The notes under the pieces were generated by a model. It was not told the origin of the DNA. It searched no databases and worked only from the letters and a program-made list of their open reading frames with translations. A stretch of 64,000 bases of DNA, taken from positions 1 to 64,000 of the forward strand of contig PKDD01000031.1 in the NCBI GenBank assembly GCA_002862465.1, given 5' to 3'. The position numbers were made by a program, and so were the translations under genes. Of this stretch, positions 41,658 to 50,949 are shown in pieces (the stretch's first letter is position 1; every line of letters starts with the position of its first letter). The stretch comes from Haliea sp. (GTDB lineage: Bacteria > Pseudomonadota > Gammaproteobacteria > Pseudomonadales > Halieaceae).

Positions 41658-42110
41658 CTAAATTTTCATAAAGTCAGGCAGATTAAACACCCAACTTTTT
41701 TCTTCGGCTCGACTGGCGATGCGCCAGCCGTCTTCAGTGCGCCGGTAGGTGTCAACATACCAAAGTCCGAGAAAAAAAGTCTGGGTACTCTCTGCGCCTA
41801 AGCGCATTTCCATAGGGTTGAAACACATCACTCGTCCTGCCGCCTCGTCACCGTGCAAGTCCACTTGAATATTTGCATTGAGGTGCTGAGTATTTGGGAA
41901 CATTGCACTGGTAACCGACGCCTTGAGAAACGCAATAGTTTCCTCAACGTCCCCTACACTGCCGCCCATGGCGCTGTAATCGATGTGTGCATCTGCGGTA
42001 AAAACATCTTCACGCAATGCATCAAAAACCTTGCCATCGATTAAGTGGGAATAGTGAAATACCAAATCCTGAATTTCGAAGCGATCTGACAACTCTTGTT
42101 GCGATAACAT
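41658..42110 (-). CDS. SnoaL/NTF2-like protein
   Basis: 150 residues with the SnoaL-like alpha+beta cone fold: helix-rich start (SQQELSDRFEIQDLVFHYSHLIDG), then DAHIDYSAMGG and the closing strands WYVDTYRRTEDGWRIASRAEEKSWV. Proteins of this type are small dehydratases, isomerases or ligand-binding subunits, and the substrate is unknown. Third gene of a tight minus-strand operon (five bases after the GST-like gene), so probably acts in the same catabolic or detoxification route. Confidence 0.72.
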   Translation of the reverse strand: MLSQQELSDRFEIQDLVFHYSHLIDGKVFDALREDVFTADAHIDYSAMGGSVGDVEETIAFLKASVTSAMFPNTQHLNANIQVDLHGDEAAGRVMCFNPMEMRLGAESTQTFFLGLWYVDTYRRTEDGWRIASRAEEKSWVFNLPDFMKI

Positions 42111-42115
42111 AGATT

Positions 42116-42889
42116 TTACTCCTGTAAAAAATCCAGCGGTAGTGCGATGTAATCCTTATATATTCTGTCTCTGTGCGCTTCTAAGCGTGGTGTCAGGCAT
42201 TCCAGCGTAGCTTCATCCACGGAGGTATAGGCAGCACGCATATAGTCAGGCATTGGATTATCCTCATGCTCCAGAGGCTTCACCATTCCGGCAAAGTTAG
42301 CCCAGTAAAAATCTGCTGCCGAAACCGTGTCCCCTACCATGAAATTACTACCTACCGCTTCCTGCCGCAACAATCTACCGTCCAACTCCGCGCTAATCGC
42401 CTGCAAACGATCGATTGCAACCGCGTAATTCTGCTTAGACCAACCATATTTTGCCCCCAAGCGACGTGCTACTTCTGGCGGCTCATCCAGCAACAACATC
42501 GGCGACAGTATTTGAAGACGTCGGTACCAGCCAAACCCGTCGGCGCCTGCGATCAGCGCCGAGACCCCCAGAACATCCACTCTGGCGCTAAAATCTTCAG
42601 GTATCAATGGGCGCTCCGGTGACAATCTTTCTGCCAGCATCAACAGATCAAACCAATGGCAGACCGGCGGTAAATCCTGATACACGGCAACCGGTGCTGA
42701 CGTTTGCCCTGTCCATTTTTGCAAGGCATCGTTCTCACCGCCGCCCTGCTGAAGCACCGGGGTATACTCTATATGCTTGAACGCCAAAATCGCCTTCGCG
42801 GCTTCGCCCCACGGCCCTGGCACGCCGGCGGTCAAGACCAGACGCAAACCTTGGACATTAATTGCTTCCTCGACGCTAAGGTATTTCAT
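42116..42889 (-). CDS. Glutathione S-transferase-like protein
   Basis: 257 residues. The N-terminal thioredoxin-like half includes RLVLTAGVPGPWGEAAKAILAFKHIEYTPVL and, after a short loop, SAPVAVYQD at the expected cis-Pro position. The all-helical C-terminal half contains LLRQEAVGSNFMVGDTVSAADFYWANF, a good match to the GST C-terminal motif. No obvious catalytic Cys or Tyr at the start. The gene lies nine bases after the amidohydrolase-like gene and five before the SnoaL-like gene. Confidence 0.75.
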   Translation of the reverse strand: MKYLSVEEAINVQGLRLVLTAGVPGPWGEAAKAILAFKHIEYTPVLQQGGGENDALQKWTGQTSAPVAVYQDLPPVCHWFDLLMLAERLSPERPLIPEDFSARVDVLGVSALIAGADGFGWYRRLQILSPMLLLDEPPEVARRLGAKYGWSKQNYAVAIDRLQAISAELDGRLLRQEAVGSNFMVGDTVSAADFYWANFAGMVKPLEHEDNPMPDYMRAAYTSVDEATLECLTPRLEAHRDRIYKDYIALPLDFLQE

Positions 42890-42898
42890 TCGAATCGT

Positions 42899-43768
42899 TT
42901 ATTCATCAAGCTTAAAGACGTTGATCGCGTTTTCTCGCAGGAATTTCGGCCACACTTCGTCGCGGAACGGTACGTCTGGCATTTCGCTAAAAATCCTATC
43001 CAGGGACAGACCCATGGGAAAATAACCTGCGTACATCACCTGTCCCGAGCCACGCTTATTAGCAAAGTCGATAATATCAGGTGGGTAATGCTTGGGCGCA
43101 AATGCACTAGTCATATAATACAAATTCGGGTATTTCAGCATCATTTTGCATGCTAAGTCGGTCCAAGGCTCACAGCCATGCCGGGTCACTACGCGCAACT
43201 CAGGGAAAAACCACAATACTTCATCAAGCAGTTCAACTTTTTGCGGCCCGAGCGGTACGCGCGGACCGGGAACACCCATACAGGGACAGAATGGAATATC
43301 TAACTCCACAAGTTTGGCATAGATCGGGTACCACTTTTTATCGTTAACCGGCACTGGTGGGCAGATCATGGCAGGCGCAGCTGTCACTGCTTTTATACCG
43401 AACTCCTCATGCATCGCAACAATCTTACGCACCTCGTCCATGCCTTTGTTCGGGTTCGCCTCGTAGGACGCAAAGAATCGGTCTGGATGCTCGCGCAGTG
43501 CTTGCTCCTGTAACTCACTAAACCCTAATCCAATCATGGCACGCTCTATGCCGTGCTTGTCCATTTGTGCCAGCGTGTACGTGATTGCGTCTCCTTTGTC
43601 ACTGGTATCAGGTATATCTTTAAACATATATTGGGCAGGCATGCTAAACAGTTCATGGCTTTCCCGATCCATCAATAAAGGCTTGATCCAGTCATAGAAT
43701 GTACTGCTATCGTCGCCGGGTATGGCAAGCATCAGATCGATCACTCCAATATCCGTTGGCATTGGCAT
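42899..43768 (-). CDS. Amidohydrolase_2-like protein with degenerate metal site
   Basis: 289 residues resembling the decarboxylase-type amidohydrolases (ACMSD/gamma-resorcylate group): IGLGFSELQEQALREHPDRFFASYEANPN, and a central PLGPQKVELLDEVLWFFPELRVVTRHGCEPW with the conserved His. The usual N-terminal HxH is missing: the equivalent position reads IDLMLAIPG. The late Asp element (normally GSDYP) reads YAGYFPMG. Either it uses a different metal set or is not an amidohydrolase by chemistry. First gene of the three-gene operon; ATG 43768 follows AAAGGAA. Confidence 0.72.
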   Translation of the reverse strand: MPMPTDIGVIDLMLAIPGDDSSTFYDWIKPLLMDRESHELFSMPAQYMFKDIPDTSDKGDAITYTLAQMDKHGIERAMIGLGFSELQEQALREHPDRFFASYEANPNKGMDEVRKIVAMHEEFGIKAVTAAPAMICPPVPVNDKKWYPIYAKLVELDIPFCPCMGVPGPRVPLGPQKVELLDEVLWFFPELRVVTRHGCEPWTDLACKMMLKYPNLYYMTSAFAPKHYPPDIIDFANKRGSGQVMYAGYFPMGLSLDRIFSEMPDVPFRDEVWPKFLRENAINVFKLDE

Positions 43769-43864
43769 AGCGCTTGGTTCCTTTCAGGTGTACTCAATTG
43801 CGTCAATTTTAGTGCTAGTATTGACTTTATTTTAGTATTTTAAATAACTGATTATAATGAATTT

Positions 43865-44956
43865 TTATACTTGCATGGGTGCTGCAGTATCAGCGTCATG
43901 GCGCTGCTTTCTAAGCCGCATAGGCAAAGTTGAATCTATCGAGGAATAGCGATAACAACCTTGCTCGTCGACCATTCGCTCAATCTGTCCTCGATGATAC
44001 AGGTAATTGAGGTGCGCTATACATTCCCCCAATGCCAAACCGAGATTATGATCGTCAAGTTTGCGTTTAAACAGAACGGGCAGAAGTTCCATTGCACTCG
44101 CTGGATAGCTCAAACATGCCTCCTCTAACGCCAGCAAATGTTCCTCATGGTGCTCGATCAAGTACCGTAACCGCTCATGCAAGCCATAAAATGGCGTATT
44201 GTGCGCTGGCAACACAAGTGCGTCATCCGGCAACACCTCTAAGAAATGCTCTAATGATCTTAGCCATTCTTTGAGCGGATTGCCTTCTGGCTCGGAACCC
44301 GAGACACTGATATTCGACGTAATCCTAGGGATAACCTGATCCCCGGAAATCAGAATATTGAGTCCGCTGCTGTACAAGCATGCATGTTCTGGTGAGTGCC
44401 CTCGGCCTATCAACACCTGCCAACGGTTACTATTAATACTCAGAAACTCGCCGTCTACCATGCGTCGATAAGAAGTGGGCATCGGCGTGATATAAGGCCC
44501 AAATCCGCCAAAGTGCTTGCGTGATTTTTCAATTTGATTGGGAGTGTAACCGGACCGTGTGAGGTGGCGTTCTGTTGCCCAATTAAAGTGCTCACTCGTG
44601 GTTCTCGAAAAAGATAGCCCGGTGAAGTATTCAGCTTCGGTCATATAAAAAGGAACCTGCCACCTCTCACACAGCCAACCGGCCATGCCAGTATGGTCAG
44701 GATGGTAGTGTGTCGATACCACAGCTTTTACTGGCTTGCCATTTAGATAGCGTTCAAAGACGCTTTCCCAGAGTTCCTGCGTTGGACCGATGGCGATACC
44801 CGTGTCGATCAGCCACCAGCCATCTGTATCTTCAAGCAGATAGAGATTAATATGGTCAAGCGCCATAGGCAGCGGCATGCGCAACCACAGCACGCCGGGG
44901 ACAATTTCGCGAAGGTCGCCCGACTCGGGCGCGTCATCAAATAAGTAGTTCAGCAT
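43865..44956 (-). CDS. Metallo-beta-lactamase-fold hydrolase
   Basis: 363 residues. The zinc site is complete: STHYHPDHTG (HxHxDH), then a His in GRGHSPEH, the Asp in ISGDQV and His in VLPAHNTPF. The extra C-terminal ~130-residue helical/winged segment is typical of the larger LACTB2/RNase-like hydrolases acting on thioesters or lactones. Substrate unknown. It lies ten bases after bcp on the same strand and 96 bases before the three-gene operon, with A+T-rich sequence in that gap. Confidence 0.82.
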   Translation of the reverse strand: MLNYLFDDAPESGDLREIVPGVLWLRMPLPMALDHINLYLLEDTDGWWLIDTGIAIGPTQELWESVFERYLNGKPVKAVVSTHYHPDHTGMAGWLCERWQVPFYMTEAEYFTGLSFSRTTSEHFNWATERHLTRSGYTPNQIEKSRKHFGGFGPYITPMPTSYRRMVDGEFLSINSNRWQVLIGRGHSPEHACLYSSGLNILISGDQVIPRITSNISVSGSEPEGNPLKEWLRSLEHFLEVLPDDALVLPAHNTPFYGLHERLRYLIEHHEEHLLALEEACLSYPASAMELLPVLFKRKLDDHNLGLALGECIAHLNYLYHRGQIERMVDEQGCYRYSSIDSTLPMRLRKQRHDADTAAPMQV

Positions 44957-44966
44957 AAGGTAAAGG

Positions 44967-45443
44967 CTATAGCCCTAACTCCGTGATTAGCGCCAAAACA
45001 TCATCGTGATGCGATTTTGTTTTTACCTTACTCATCACATGCTTTACACGTCCGTCTTTGCCTATGATAAAAGTCGTGCGCAGAACACCCATGAATTCGC
45101 GACCCATAAATTTTTTAAGATCCCAGGCACCATATTTCTCTGTGATGGCGTGATCTTCGTCCGAGAGCAAGGTGAAGTTTAGGCCCTGCTTCTCGATAAA
45201 TCGACTGAGCTTAGCAACGGGGTCAGGACTGACTCCCAGCACCACCGTATCCATTTTAGCCAACGCCTTCTTGCTATCGCGAATGCCACAGGCCTGAACA
45301 GTACACCCCGGAGTCATTGCTTTAGGATAAAAATACAGCACAACGTTTTTATTGCTCTTGAATTCCTTCAGACTGACGCTATTACCATCCTGATCTAATA
45401 GCGTAAATCCAGGTGCTACCCCGCCTACTTTTGGAAATGCCAT
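44967..45443 (-). CDS. bcp: Thiol peroxidase Bcp (peroxiredoxin Q)
   Basis: Reduces hydrogen peroxide and alkyl peroxides using thioredoxin. 158 residues. The peroxidatic cysteine is Cys47 in PGCTVQACGIRD and the resolving Cys52 follows five residues later, the alpha-type Bcp arrangement. The N-terminus (VGGVAPGFTLLDQDGNSVSL) and YFYPKAMTPGCT are typical. Electrons would come from trxB/thioredoxin. 10 bases before the MBL-fold gene. Confidence 0.95.
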   Translation of the reverse strand: MAFPKVGGVAPGFTLLDQDGNSVSLKEFKSNKNVVLYFYPKAMTPGCTVQACGIRDSKKALAKMDTVVLGVSPDPVAKLSRFIEKQGLNFTLLSDEDHAITEKYGAWDLKKFMGREFMGVLRTTFIIGKDGRVKHVMSKVKTKSHHDDVLALITELGL

Positions 45444-45521
45444 ACATTATCACTCCTTTCAATCAATACAATACAAAGTGCGGGCGCACGCTAGACGGGG
45501 CAAAGACCGCTTAGTAAGCTT

Positions 45522-46067
45522 TTAACGGCGCTTCGCGCGATGATCAATGGTCGATACGCGAACCGGGAACTGCCCCGAAACTGCATCAGAAAAGTACTCT
45601 TTCAGTGTCTCTGACACTACTTGAAACGCTATATTATCCCAAGGAATATCGGCTTCATAGAACAGCTGAGTCTCCAAGCTTTCAGGGCCCGAGCTATGCT
45701 CGCCACCCTCCAAATCGCAGCGATAAAACATATAAACTTGGCTAATGTAGGGCACATCAAATATACGGTAAAGATCGACATTATTGACGCGCGCCCTCGC
45801 TTCCTCCCATGTCTCCCGAGTCGCGCCTTGCAGCGTCGTCTCGCCGTTTTCCATGAAACCTGCAGGCAGTGTCCAGAAACCCCGACGCGGCTCAATAGCA
45901 CGCTTGCACAGCAAAATCTTGCCGTCATAAACAGGCAAACAGCCCACGATAATATGGGGATTGCTATAATGGATAAACCCGCAACTGCTGCACACAAAAC
46001 GCTCGCGGTCATCTCCAGCAGGAACTTCAAGTACTACAGAATTCCCGCATCTGTTACAGAATTTCAT
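45522..46067 (-). CDS. Nudix hydrolase with N-terminal zinc ribbon
   Basis: About 181 residues from ATG 46067. A four-cysteine ribbon (CNRCG ... CSSCG) lies in the first 35 residues. It is followed by IVGCLPVYDGKILLCKRAIEPRRGFWTLPAGFMENGE and RETWEEARARV. The Nudix box is complete except that the last glycine is replaced (EEAR), a change common to this zinc-ribbon subgroup. Likely an NADH/ADP-ribose-type pyrophosphohydrolase. A GTG at 46091 would add eight residues. Confidence 0.85.
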   Translation of the reverse strand: MKFCNRCGNSVVLEVPAGDDRERFVCSSCGFIHYSNPHIIVGCLPVYDGKILLCKRAIEPRRGFWTLPAGFMENGETTLQGATRETWEEARARVNNVDLYRIFDVPYISQVYMFYRCDLEGGEHSSGPESLETQLFYEADIPWDNIAFQVVSETLKEYFSDAVSGQFPVRVSTIDHRAKRR

Positions 46068-46124
46068 AGGGGCCTGACTCTTTTGATGCACGCGGCACAG
46101 TATAAAGGCAAAAAAATAGCTCTA

Positions 46125-46601
46125 CTAGCGCAATTGTCCGTAACGGCCCTGATGAAATAACAGAGGGTCTCCCGTAGGTCGCTCGTGAACATCTTTTACC
46201 AAACCAACTATAATCACGTGATCTCCGCCGTCATGCGTTGCATGAAGTTCACATTCAAAGGTCACTAAAGCTTGACGAATCAGTGGCGCACCATATTTAC
46301 CCAAACGGTAGTGCGAGGGATTCAATTCGTGCTCGCCTTTTTTCGCATACTGATTAGAGTGACCTTGTTGCTCACTACTCAGTATATTGATGGCAAAAAA
46401 ACGTGGCGTAGCAAACACACCGTAAACATCCGAATTATTCTGAAGTGACCACAGAACGAGCGGCGGATCCAGAGACACCGAAGAAAACGAGTTCGCCGTC
46501 ATGCCAAGGGCCTTTTGTGTGTCTGAGATCGCAGTGACGAGAGTCACACCCGTAGCGAAACGCCCCAGAGCGTTTCTCAAATCTCGCATATCTAAACTCA
46601 T
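46125..46601 (-). CDS. Flavin reductase domain protein
   Basis: 158 residues of the FMN-binding split-barrel flavin-reductase type, which use NAD(P)H to reduce flavin for a partner monooxygenase. RDLRNALGRFATGVTLVTA, GMTANSFSSVSLDPPLVLWSLQ and FAINILSSEQ are the conserved blocks. No monooxygenase gene adjoins; the luciferase-like gene at 48081 is 1.5 kb away on the other strand and is of the F420 type. Confidence 0.85.
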   Translation of the reverse strand: MSLDMRDLRNALGRFATGVTLVTAISDTQKALGMTANSFSSVSLDPPLVLWSLQNNSDVYGVFATPRFFAINILSSEQQGHSNQYAKKGEHELNPSHYRLGKYGAPLIRQALVTFECELHATHDGGDHVIIVGLVKDVHERPTGDPLLFHQGRYGQLR

Positions 46602-46687
46602 CGCTCATATTCTCTAGCTATTATGATATGTCCAAAGACATGATTTATTTGATCTTAGCCGCCGCTTTGGCACATCCCCTATTCAGG

Positions 46688-47152
46688 CTATGAGCCACTA
46701 TCGGCATGCCATCTAGCGGCTCTGGAAGAATCATCTTGTCTGGCCGAAACCCAGACTTCACCAAAGGGACCGAACTCCTTCTTCCAGAATGGCGCACGGG
46801 TTTTCAGGTAATCCATAATAAATTCGCAAGCACTGAAAGCCGCTTCCCGATGTGTAGATGCAACCCCAACCCAGACGATCTGCTCACCCGGAGAGAGTCG
46901 CCCTACCCTGTGCACAACCGACGCGGCTAGCAGGCGCCAACGATCATTTGCCTCATGAATAATTGCCTTTATACTTTGCTCGGTCATGCCCGGATAATAT
47001 TCTAATTCTAACGTAGACACGTGCCTCTTGTCATTGGCATGACGCACATAGCCAGTAAAAGTGGCAACAGCGCCTTCTTCGAACAGACCGGACAAAAGGC
47101 AGCGCTGCAATTCTGCAACGTCAAAATCCGCTTCATGCACGTTAACACTCAT
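46688..47152 (-). CDS. moaE: Molybdopterin synthase large subunit MoaE
   Basis: Inserts dithiolene sulfur into precursor Z together with MoaD. 154 residues from ATG 47152, preceded by GGAG. GAVATFTGYVRHAND, LELEYYPGMTEQSI, VHRVGRLSPGEQIVWVGVAS, EAAFSACEFIMDYLKTRAPFWKKE; the lysines of FWKKE are at the active site. Last gene of moaC-moaD-moaE, 19 bases after moaD. The longer frame up to 47218 overlaps moaD and is rejected. Confidence 0.94.
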   Translation of the reverse strand: MSVNVHEADFDVAELQRCLLSGLFEEGAVATFTGYVRHANDKRHVSTLELEYYPGMTEQSIKAIIHEANDRWRLLAASVVHRVGRLSPGEQIVWVGVASTHREAAFSACEFIMDYLKTRAPFWKKEFGPFGEVWVSARQDDSSRAARWHADSGS

Positions 47153-47171
47153 CTTCTCCAACACTGTCACC

Positions 47172-47426
47172 TTAGCCACCCGTGACTGGGGGAAAAAATG
47201 CAATTTCATCACCATCATTCAGGTTACAGTTATCTGTTATTATCTGATGATTGACAGCACGAATCATATTGTCCTGCGTTAGAATATTACGCCAAGATTC
47301 GCCGTGCTCAACACACAGCTGTTCTTGCAGTGCGTCTAGGTCTAATCGCGCATCTGGCCACTGTATTTCCAACTTAGAACACGCTAACTCCTCTCTTATT
47401 CGTGCAAAGAACAGAACTTTCAGCAT
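47172..47426 (-). CDS. moaD: Molybdopterin synthase sulfur carrier MoaD
   Basis: Ubiquitin-like sulfur carrier of molybdenum cofactor synthesis. 84 residues from ATG 47426 ([12 protein letters not shown]). The C-terminus [12 protein letters not shown] ends in the Gly-Gly that becomes thiocarboxylated. Its first bases overlap the moaC stop by seven, indicating translational coupling. The in-frame extension to 47456 lies inside moaC and is rejected. Confidence 0.92.
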   Translation of the reverse strand: MLKVLFFARIREELACSKLEIQWPDARLDLDALQEQLCVEHGESWRNILTQDNMIRAVNHQIITDNCNLNDGDEIAFFPPVTGG

Positions 47427-47917
47427 GACAAAGGTCCCTCCCCCTCGCGCCGCCATGCGCCTGAGTCACCACCCGCTTTCTCAAGCAAGGTAATGCCGTG
47501 GATTTCCATGCCTCGATCCACGGCTTTACACATATCGTAAATCGTTAGCGCTGCGATCGACGCAGCGGTCAATGCCTCCATCTCTACTCCAGTTTTCCCT
47601 GAAACTTTACAGCAAGCTTCAATACTCACCCGAGTTAATTCGGGTTCCAGTTTGAAGCTCACGTCAATCGACGTTAGCATCAGAGGATGGCAAAGCGGAA
47701 TAAGGTCGGCGCACTTTTTTGCGGCCTGAATGCCCGCGATACGAGCAACGGCCAAGACATCGCCTTTTTTGTGTGCGCCCTGTTGTATAAGCGCAAAAGT
47801 TTGCGGCTGCATCGATACTGCCGCTGCAGCGATAGCAACACGCTCAGTAACAGGCTTATTTCCAACATCTACCATATGGGCAGCGCCTTGATCATCGAGA
47901 TGGGTGAGTCGGCTCAT
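47420..47917 (-). CDS. moaC: Cyclic pyranopterin monophosphate synthase MoaC
   Basis: Closes the pyranopterin ring in molybdenum cofactor synthesis. 165 residues. [44 protein letters not shown] and [25 protein letters not shown] are the near-invariant MoaC blocks. First gene of the moaCDE group; moaA, moaB and moeA are not in the window. Confidence 0.96.
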   Translation of the reverse strand: MSRLTHLDDQGAAHMVDVGNKPVTERVAIAAAAVSMQPQTFALIQQGAHKKGDVLAVARIAGIQAAKKCADLIPLCHPLMLTSIDVSFKLEPELTRVSIEACCKVSGKTGVEMEALTAASIAALTIYDMCKAVDRGMEIHGITLLEKAGGDSGAWRREGEGPLSC

Positions 47918-48080
47918 TCATTACTCCACTGGCAAGGACTGACGGATGTTGAGAGTTTAGCCAATGCCGCCACTGATTGAAAATCTAAATGATCGTTGAA
48001 GTCAGCGAAATTGGCCGCATAGCCCTTCCTCTCACCACGATCCATGACGTACAGTATGCAATCTCAAAAAGGAGATTATT

Positions 48081-49097
48081 ATGTCGACACTTTCTCTCGG
48101 CCTGCAACTTGGCTATTGGGGCGCGCTAGCGCCAGGAAATGCTCACGTTGAACTCGCGCAAGAAGCCGAGCGCCTCGGCTTCGATTCCGTATGGACTGCG
48201 GAATCATGGGGTAGTGACTGCTTTACTCCACTCGCATGGATAGGTGCCCATACAAAAACGATTCGCCTGGGCACCTCGGTCGCTCAGCTATCAGCACGCA
48301 CCCCAACGGCATGCGCGATGGCAACGTTGTCAATAGATCACCTCTCGGGCGGGCGCATGACGCTCGGACTGGGTGTGTCAGGCCCACAGGTAGTTGAAGG
48401 CTGGTACGGACAGCCATACAGCAAGCCAGTCACTCGCACGCGTGAATATGTGGACATTATTCGTAAGGTGCTTGCGCGTGAGGCTCCTGTTACTAATGAC
48501 GGTGAATTCTATCCCCTGCCCTATAATGGACCCGGGGCGTGGGGCATGGGTAAACCACTAAAATCTATTACTCATCCGTTACGAGCAAATGTCCCCATCT
48601 TTATTGGCGCCGAGGGACCAAAAAATGTTACGCAGACAGCCGAGATTGCCGATGGTTGGTTGCCCTTATACTACTCACCTTATCGACAGGATGTTTATGC
48701 GGATCAATTAACCGCTGCCAAGCCAGGCTTTGAAATCTCTCCCACCGTATTGGTTAATATTAATGACGACATGGAGCAAGCGCTGTATCCCGTCAAGGCG
48801 ATGCTGGGATTTTATATTGGTGGCATGGGGTCAGCCAAGCGCAACTTTCATAAGGAGTTAATGGCACGTATGGGTTATCCTGAGGAAGCGGATACCGTTC
48901 AAAAACTGTTTTTTGAAGGCAAACGGGACGAGGCGATTGCAGCCGTGCCAGATGAATTTGCAGATGAAATTTCTTTATCGGGACCCAGAGATCGCATCAA
49001 AGAAAAACTCAAGGACTGGGAAAACTCGCCTATCACTTCTTTACTGATTAACGGTGACGTTAATCTACTTCGGGAGATGGCGGAGTTAACTTTATAA
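48081..49097 (+). CDS. LLM-class oxidoreductase (F420-dependent type)
   Basis: Luciferase-like TIM-barrel oxidoreductase of 338 residues. LGFDSVWTAESWGSDCFTPLAWIG, IRLGTSVAQLSARTPTACAMATLSIDHLSGGRMTLGLGVSGPQVVEGWYG and PIFIGAEGPKNVTQTAEIADGWLP match the F420-dependent (Rv3520c-like) group rather than FMN-dependent alkanal monooxygenases. Cofactor assignment is by family only. Strong AAGGAG eight bases before the ATG. It stands alone; no F420 synthesis gene is near. Confidence 0.82.
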   Translation: MSTLSLGLQLGYWGALAPGNAHVELAQEAERLGFDSVWTAESWGSDCFTPLAWIGAHTKTIRLGTSVAQLSARTPTACAMATLSIDHLSGGRMTLGLGVSGPQVVEGWYGQPYSKPVTRTREYVDIIRKVLAREAPVTNDGEFYPLPYNGPGAWGMGKPLKSITHPLRANVPIFIGAEGPKNVTQTAEIADGWLPLYYSPYRQDVYADQLTAAKPGFEISPTVLVNINDDMEQALYPVKAMLGFYIGGMGSAKRNFHKELMARMGYPEEADTVQKLFFEGKRDEAIAAVPDEFADEISLSGPRDRIKEKLKDWENSPITSLLINGDVNLLREMAELTL

Positions 49098-49424
49098 CGT
49101 TAACGGTTATAATCCAGTTTGTTACTCCCGATTAGAGCGGCACGACAGCATTTCACACTCGGCGCTGTCAGACATAAACGCATAACCTCGAGTAGGAAAA
49201 AGGCTCTTAAAAAACGCAGGGCTAAAGGGTGCGTTCAATCGTCATCGCATCGACTAAAGGTCGGTGGTTGTAATATGTTGTGTTAACGTGTGATGCAACT
49301 CTCGAGATGAACCTGTGCTGCAGCAACTTGAGCGCCGTGGAACTATAACTAGTGTAAAAACGCTGCTTCGGACTCACACACCACCTTACAGCGCTGCATA
49401 AATAAGGATACTGAAATTTCAACG
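49098..49424. other. Intergenic region after the LLM gene
   Basis: 327 bases. An inverted repeat TTATAAC (49092-49098) / GTTATAA (49106-49112) overlaps the LLM stop codon; it is A+T-rich and without a T-run, so at best a weak terminator. The rest has no recognisable gene and presumably includes the promoter of the next transporter gene. Confidence 0.35.
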
Positions 49425-50834
49425 GTGACCTTTTCGAACCGGCTCCTCTACAGTTCAGGGGCCATCACCTATGCCCTCAAAGATGCGGCGTTCGCCGCTT
49501 TTGTGCTTTTCTATTACAAACAGGTATTGGGACTTAGCGGCACCCTTACGGGGCTTGCTATAGCGCTATCAGTTGTATGGGACGCGATTTCGGACCCAAT
49601 GGTAGGGGCGTGGTCAGACAATTTACGCACTCGCTGGGGACGCCGGCATCCGCTAATGGTGGCCTCTGTATTGCCTATTGCACTGGGTTTTATTGCATTA
49701 TTCCAACCACCAGACGCCGCTCTAACCAGCCAAACCAATCTGTTTCTGTGGTTATTGGGCAGCGTTATCGGATTGCGCACTGCCCTGACGTTTTTCATGA
49801 TTCCTTTCCTAGCACTTGGCGCAGAAATGACCACCGACTATCACGAGCGTACTCGCATCGCTAGTGCTAGAACTAATCTTGGATGGTTCGCGGGCGTTAT
49901 CGCGGCTGCCGCCGCAATGTTTTGGATTTTCAATGACCAACAAGGCATCGACGGCCGATTTGTCGCCGACAACTATCATCTTTACGGATGGCTTAGTGCA
50001 CTTGGCGTGATTATCTTTAGCTATATCTGTATCCAGAGCACCTGGCACTACATTCCAATACTAATTGACCGTGCCTCGAGCAAGAATAATGGCCTACTGG
50101 GCAATATCTTCGCCACCTTTAATAACCAGAACTTCCGCTACTTAGTGCTACTTGAAACAGCGGTGGGTGGACTGGGAGGTATTGTCAGTGCCCTGCTGAT
50201 GGTCAGCTTCACCTACTTTTGGGAACTTGATACGCTGCAAATATCAATACTGTTTGCCGGTCCGCCCATACTAGCAGTCATTGTCGTCACCGGCAGCTCA
50301 CAGTACATCAATAAGCGACTGGAAAAGCAGCAGCTGTTGCAGTTCAGTTGCATAATCGGCGCTCTCAACCTAGTCTGGCTAACACCTTTACAACTATTGG
50401 GTTGGTTGCCACCCGAAGCGGGCATCGTGTTCGGCCTAGTGTTTTTCAACTATGCCATATTTGTCACTATGAGTATTATGCGAACGGTGGCGAATCAGGC
50501 GCTATTGGCAGATATTGCCGATGAACACGAGCTAGCAACAGGCCAGAGACAGGAGGGCGTCATGTTTGCGGCCGCTTTTTTTACGGCTAAATTCTGTGCC
50601 GGATTCGGCTATTTGGTAGCAGGGCCTTTCCTTGACATTATAGGTCTTGAGGCTGGAGCAGTTCCCGGTGAGACGCCAGAAACTGTTGCCCTTGGTCTAG
50701 GCCTCGTTATGGGCCCTGGGTTGGCGCTGCTGATGATCATACCGATCTGGATGTCACTGAAACTTGATGCCAGTCTGGCTGGTCAATTAGCAGTTCAAAA
50801 AGCATTGAATGAACGTGCGATAGAACATGAATAA
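49425..50834 (+). CDS. GPH-family cation symporter (MelB-like MFS)
   Basis: 469 residues with about twelve membrane segments. SVVWDAISDPMVGAWSDNLRTRWGRRHPLM is the glycoside-pentoside-hexuronide:cation symporter signature between helices 2 and 3. Substrate is unknown; marine relatives occur with polysaccharide, steroid or terpenoid catabolism genes. GTG start at 49425, ribosome site AAGGATA some 15 bases upstream, so the start is moderately sure. It precedes the PQQ dehydrogenase by 115 bases on the same strand. Confidence 0.85.
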   Translation: MTFSNRLLYSSGAITYALKDAAFAAFVLFYYKQVLGLSGTLTGLAIALSVVWDAISDPMVGAWSDNLRTRWGRRHPLMVASVLPIALGFIALFQPPDAALTSQTNLFLWLLGSVIGLRTALTFFMIPFLALGAEMTTDYHERTRIASARTNLGWFAGVIAAAAAMFWIFNDQQGIDGRFVADNYHLYGWLSALGVIIFSYICIQSTWHYIPILIDRASSKNNGLLGNIFATFNNQNFRYLVLLETAVGGLGGIVSALLMVSFTYFWELDTLQISILFAGPPILAVIVVTGSSQYINKRLEKQQLLQFSCIIGALNLVWLTPLQLLGWLPPEAGIVFGLVFFNYAIFVTMSIMRTVANQALLADIADEHELATGQRQEGVMFAAAFFTAKFCAGFGYLVAGPFLDIIGLEAGAVPGETPETVALGLGLVMGPGLALLMIIPIWMSLKLDASLAGQLAVQKALNERAIEHE

Positions 50835-50949
50835 ATGCTCATGACGCAGTCTCGAAATCTCCATTTCCCTGCTGGGACAAAAAATATATGATATCAATAA
50901 TTAGGCTATCGACTGTTCAACACCCATCCTCTTAGAGAATATACTCGCA

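Noticed and set aside
45621-46160. 179-codon plus-strand ORF
   Set aside because: Opposite the zinc-ribbon Nudix gene, which has intact cysteine pairs and a Nudix box.
49222-49422. 66-codon minus-strand ORF before the GPH transporter
   Set aside because: No domain, no ribosome site, and it occupies the expected promoter region.
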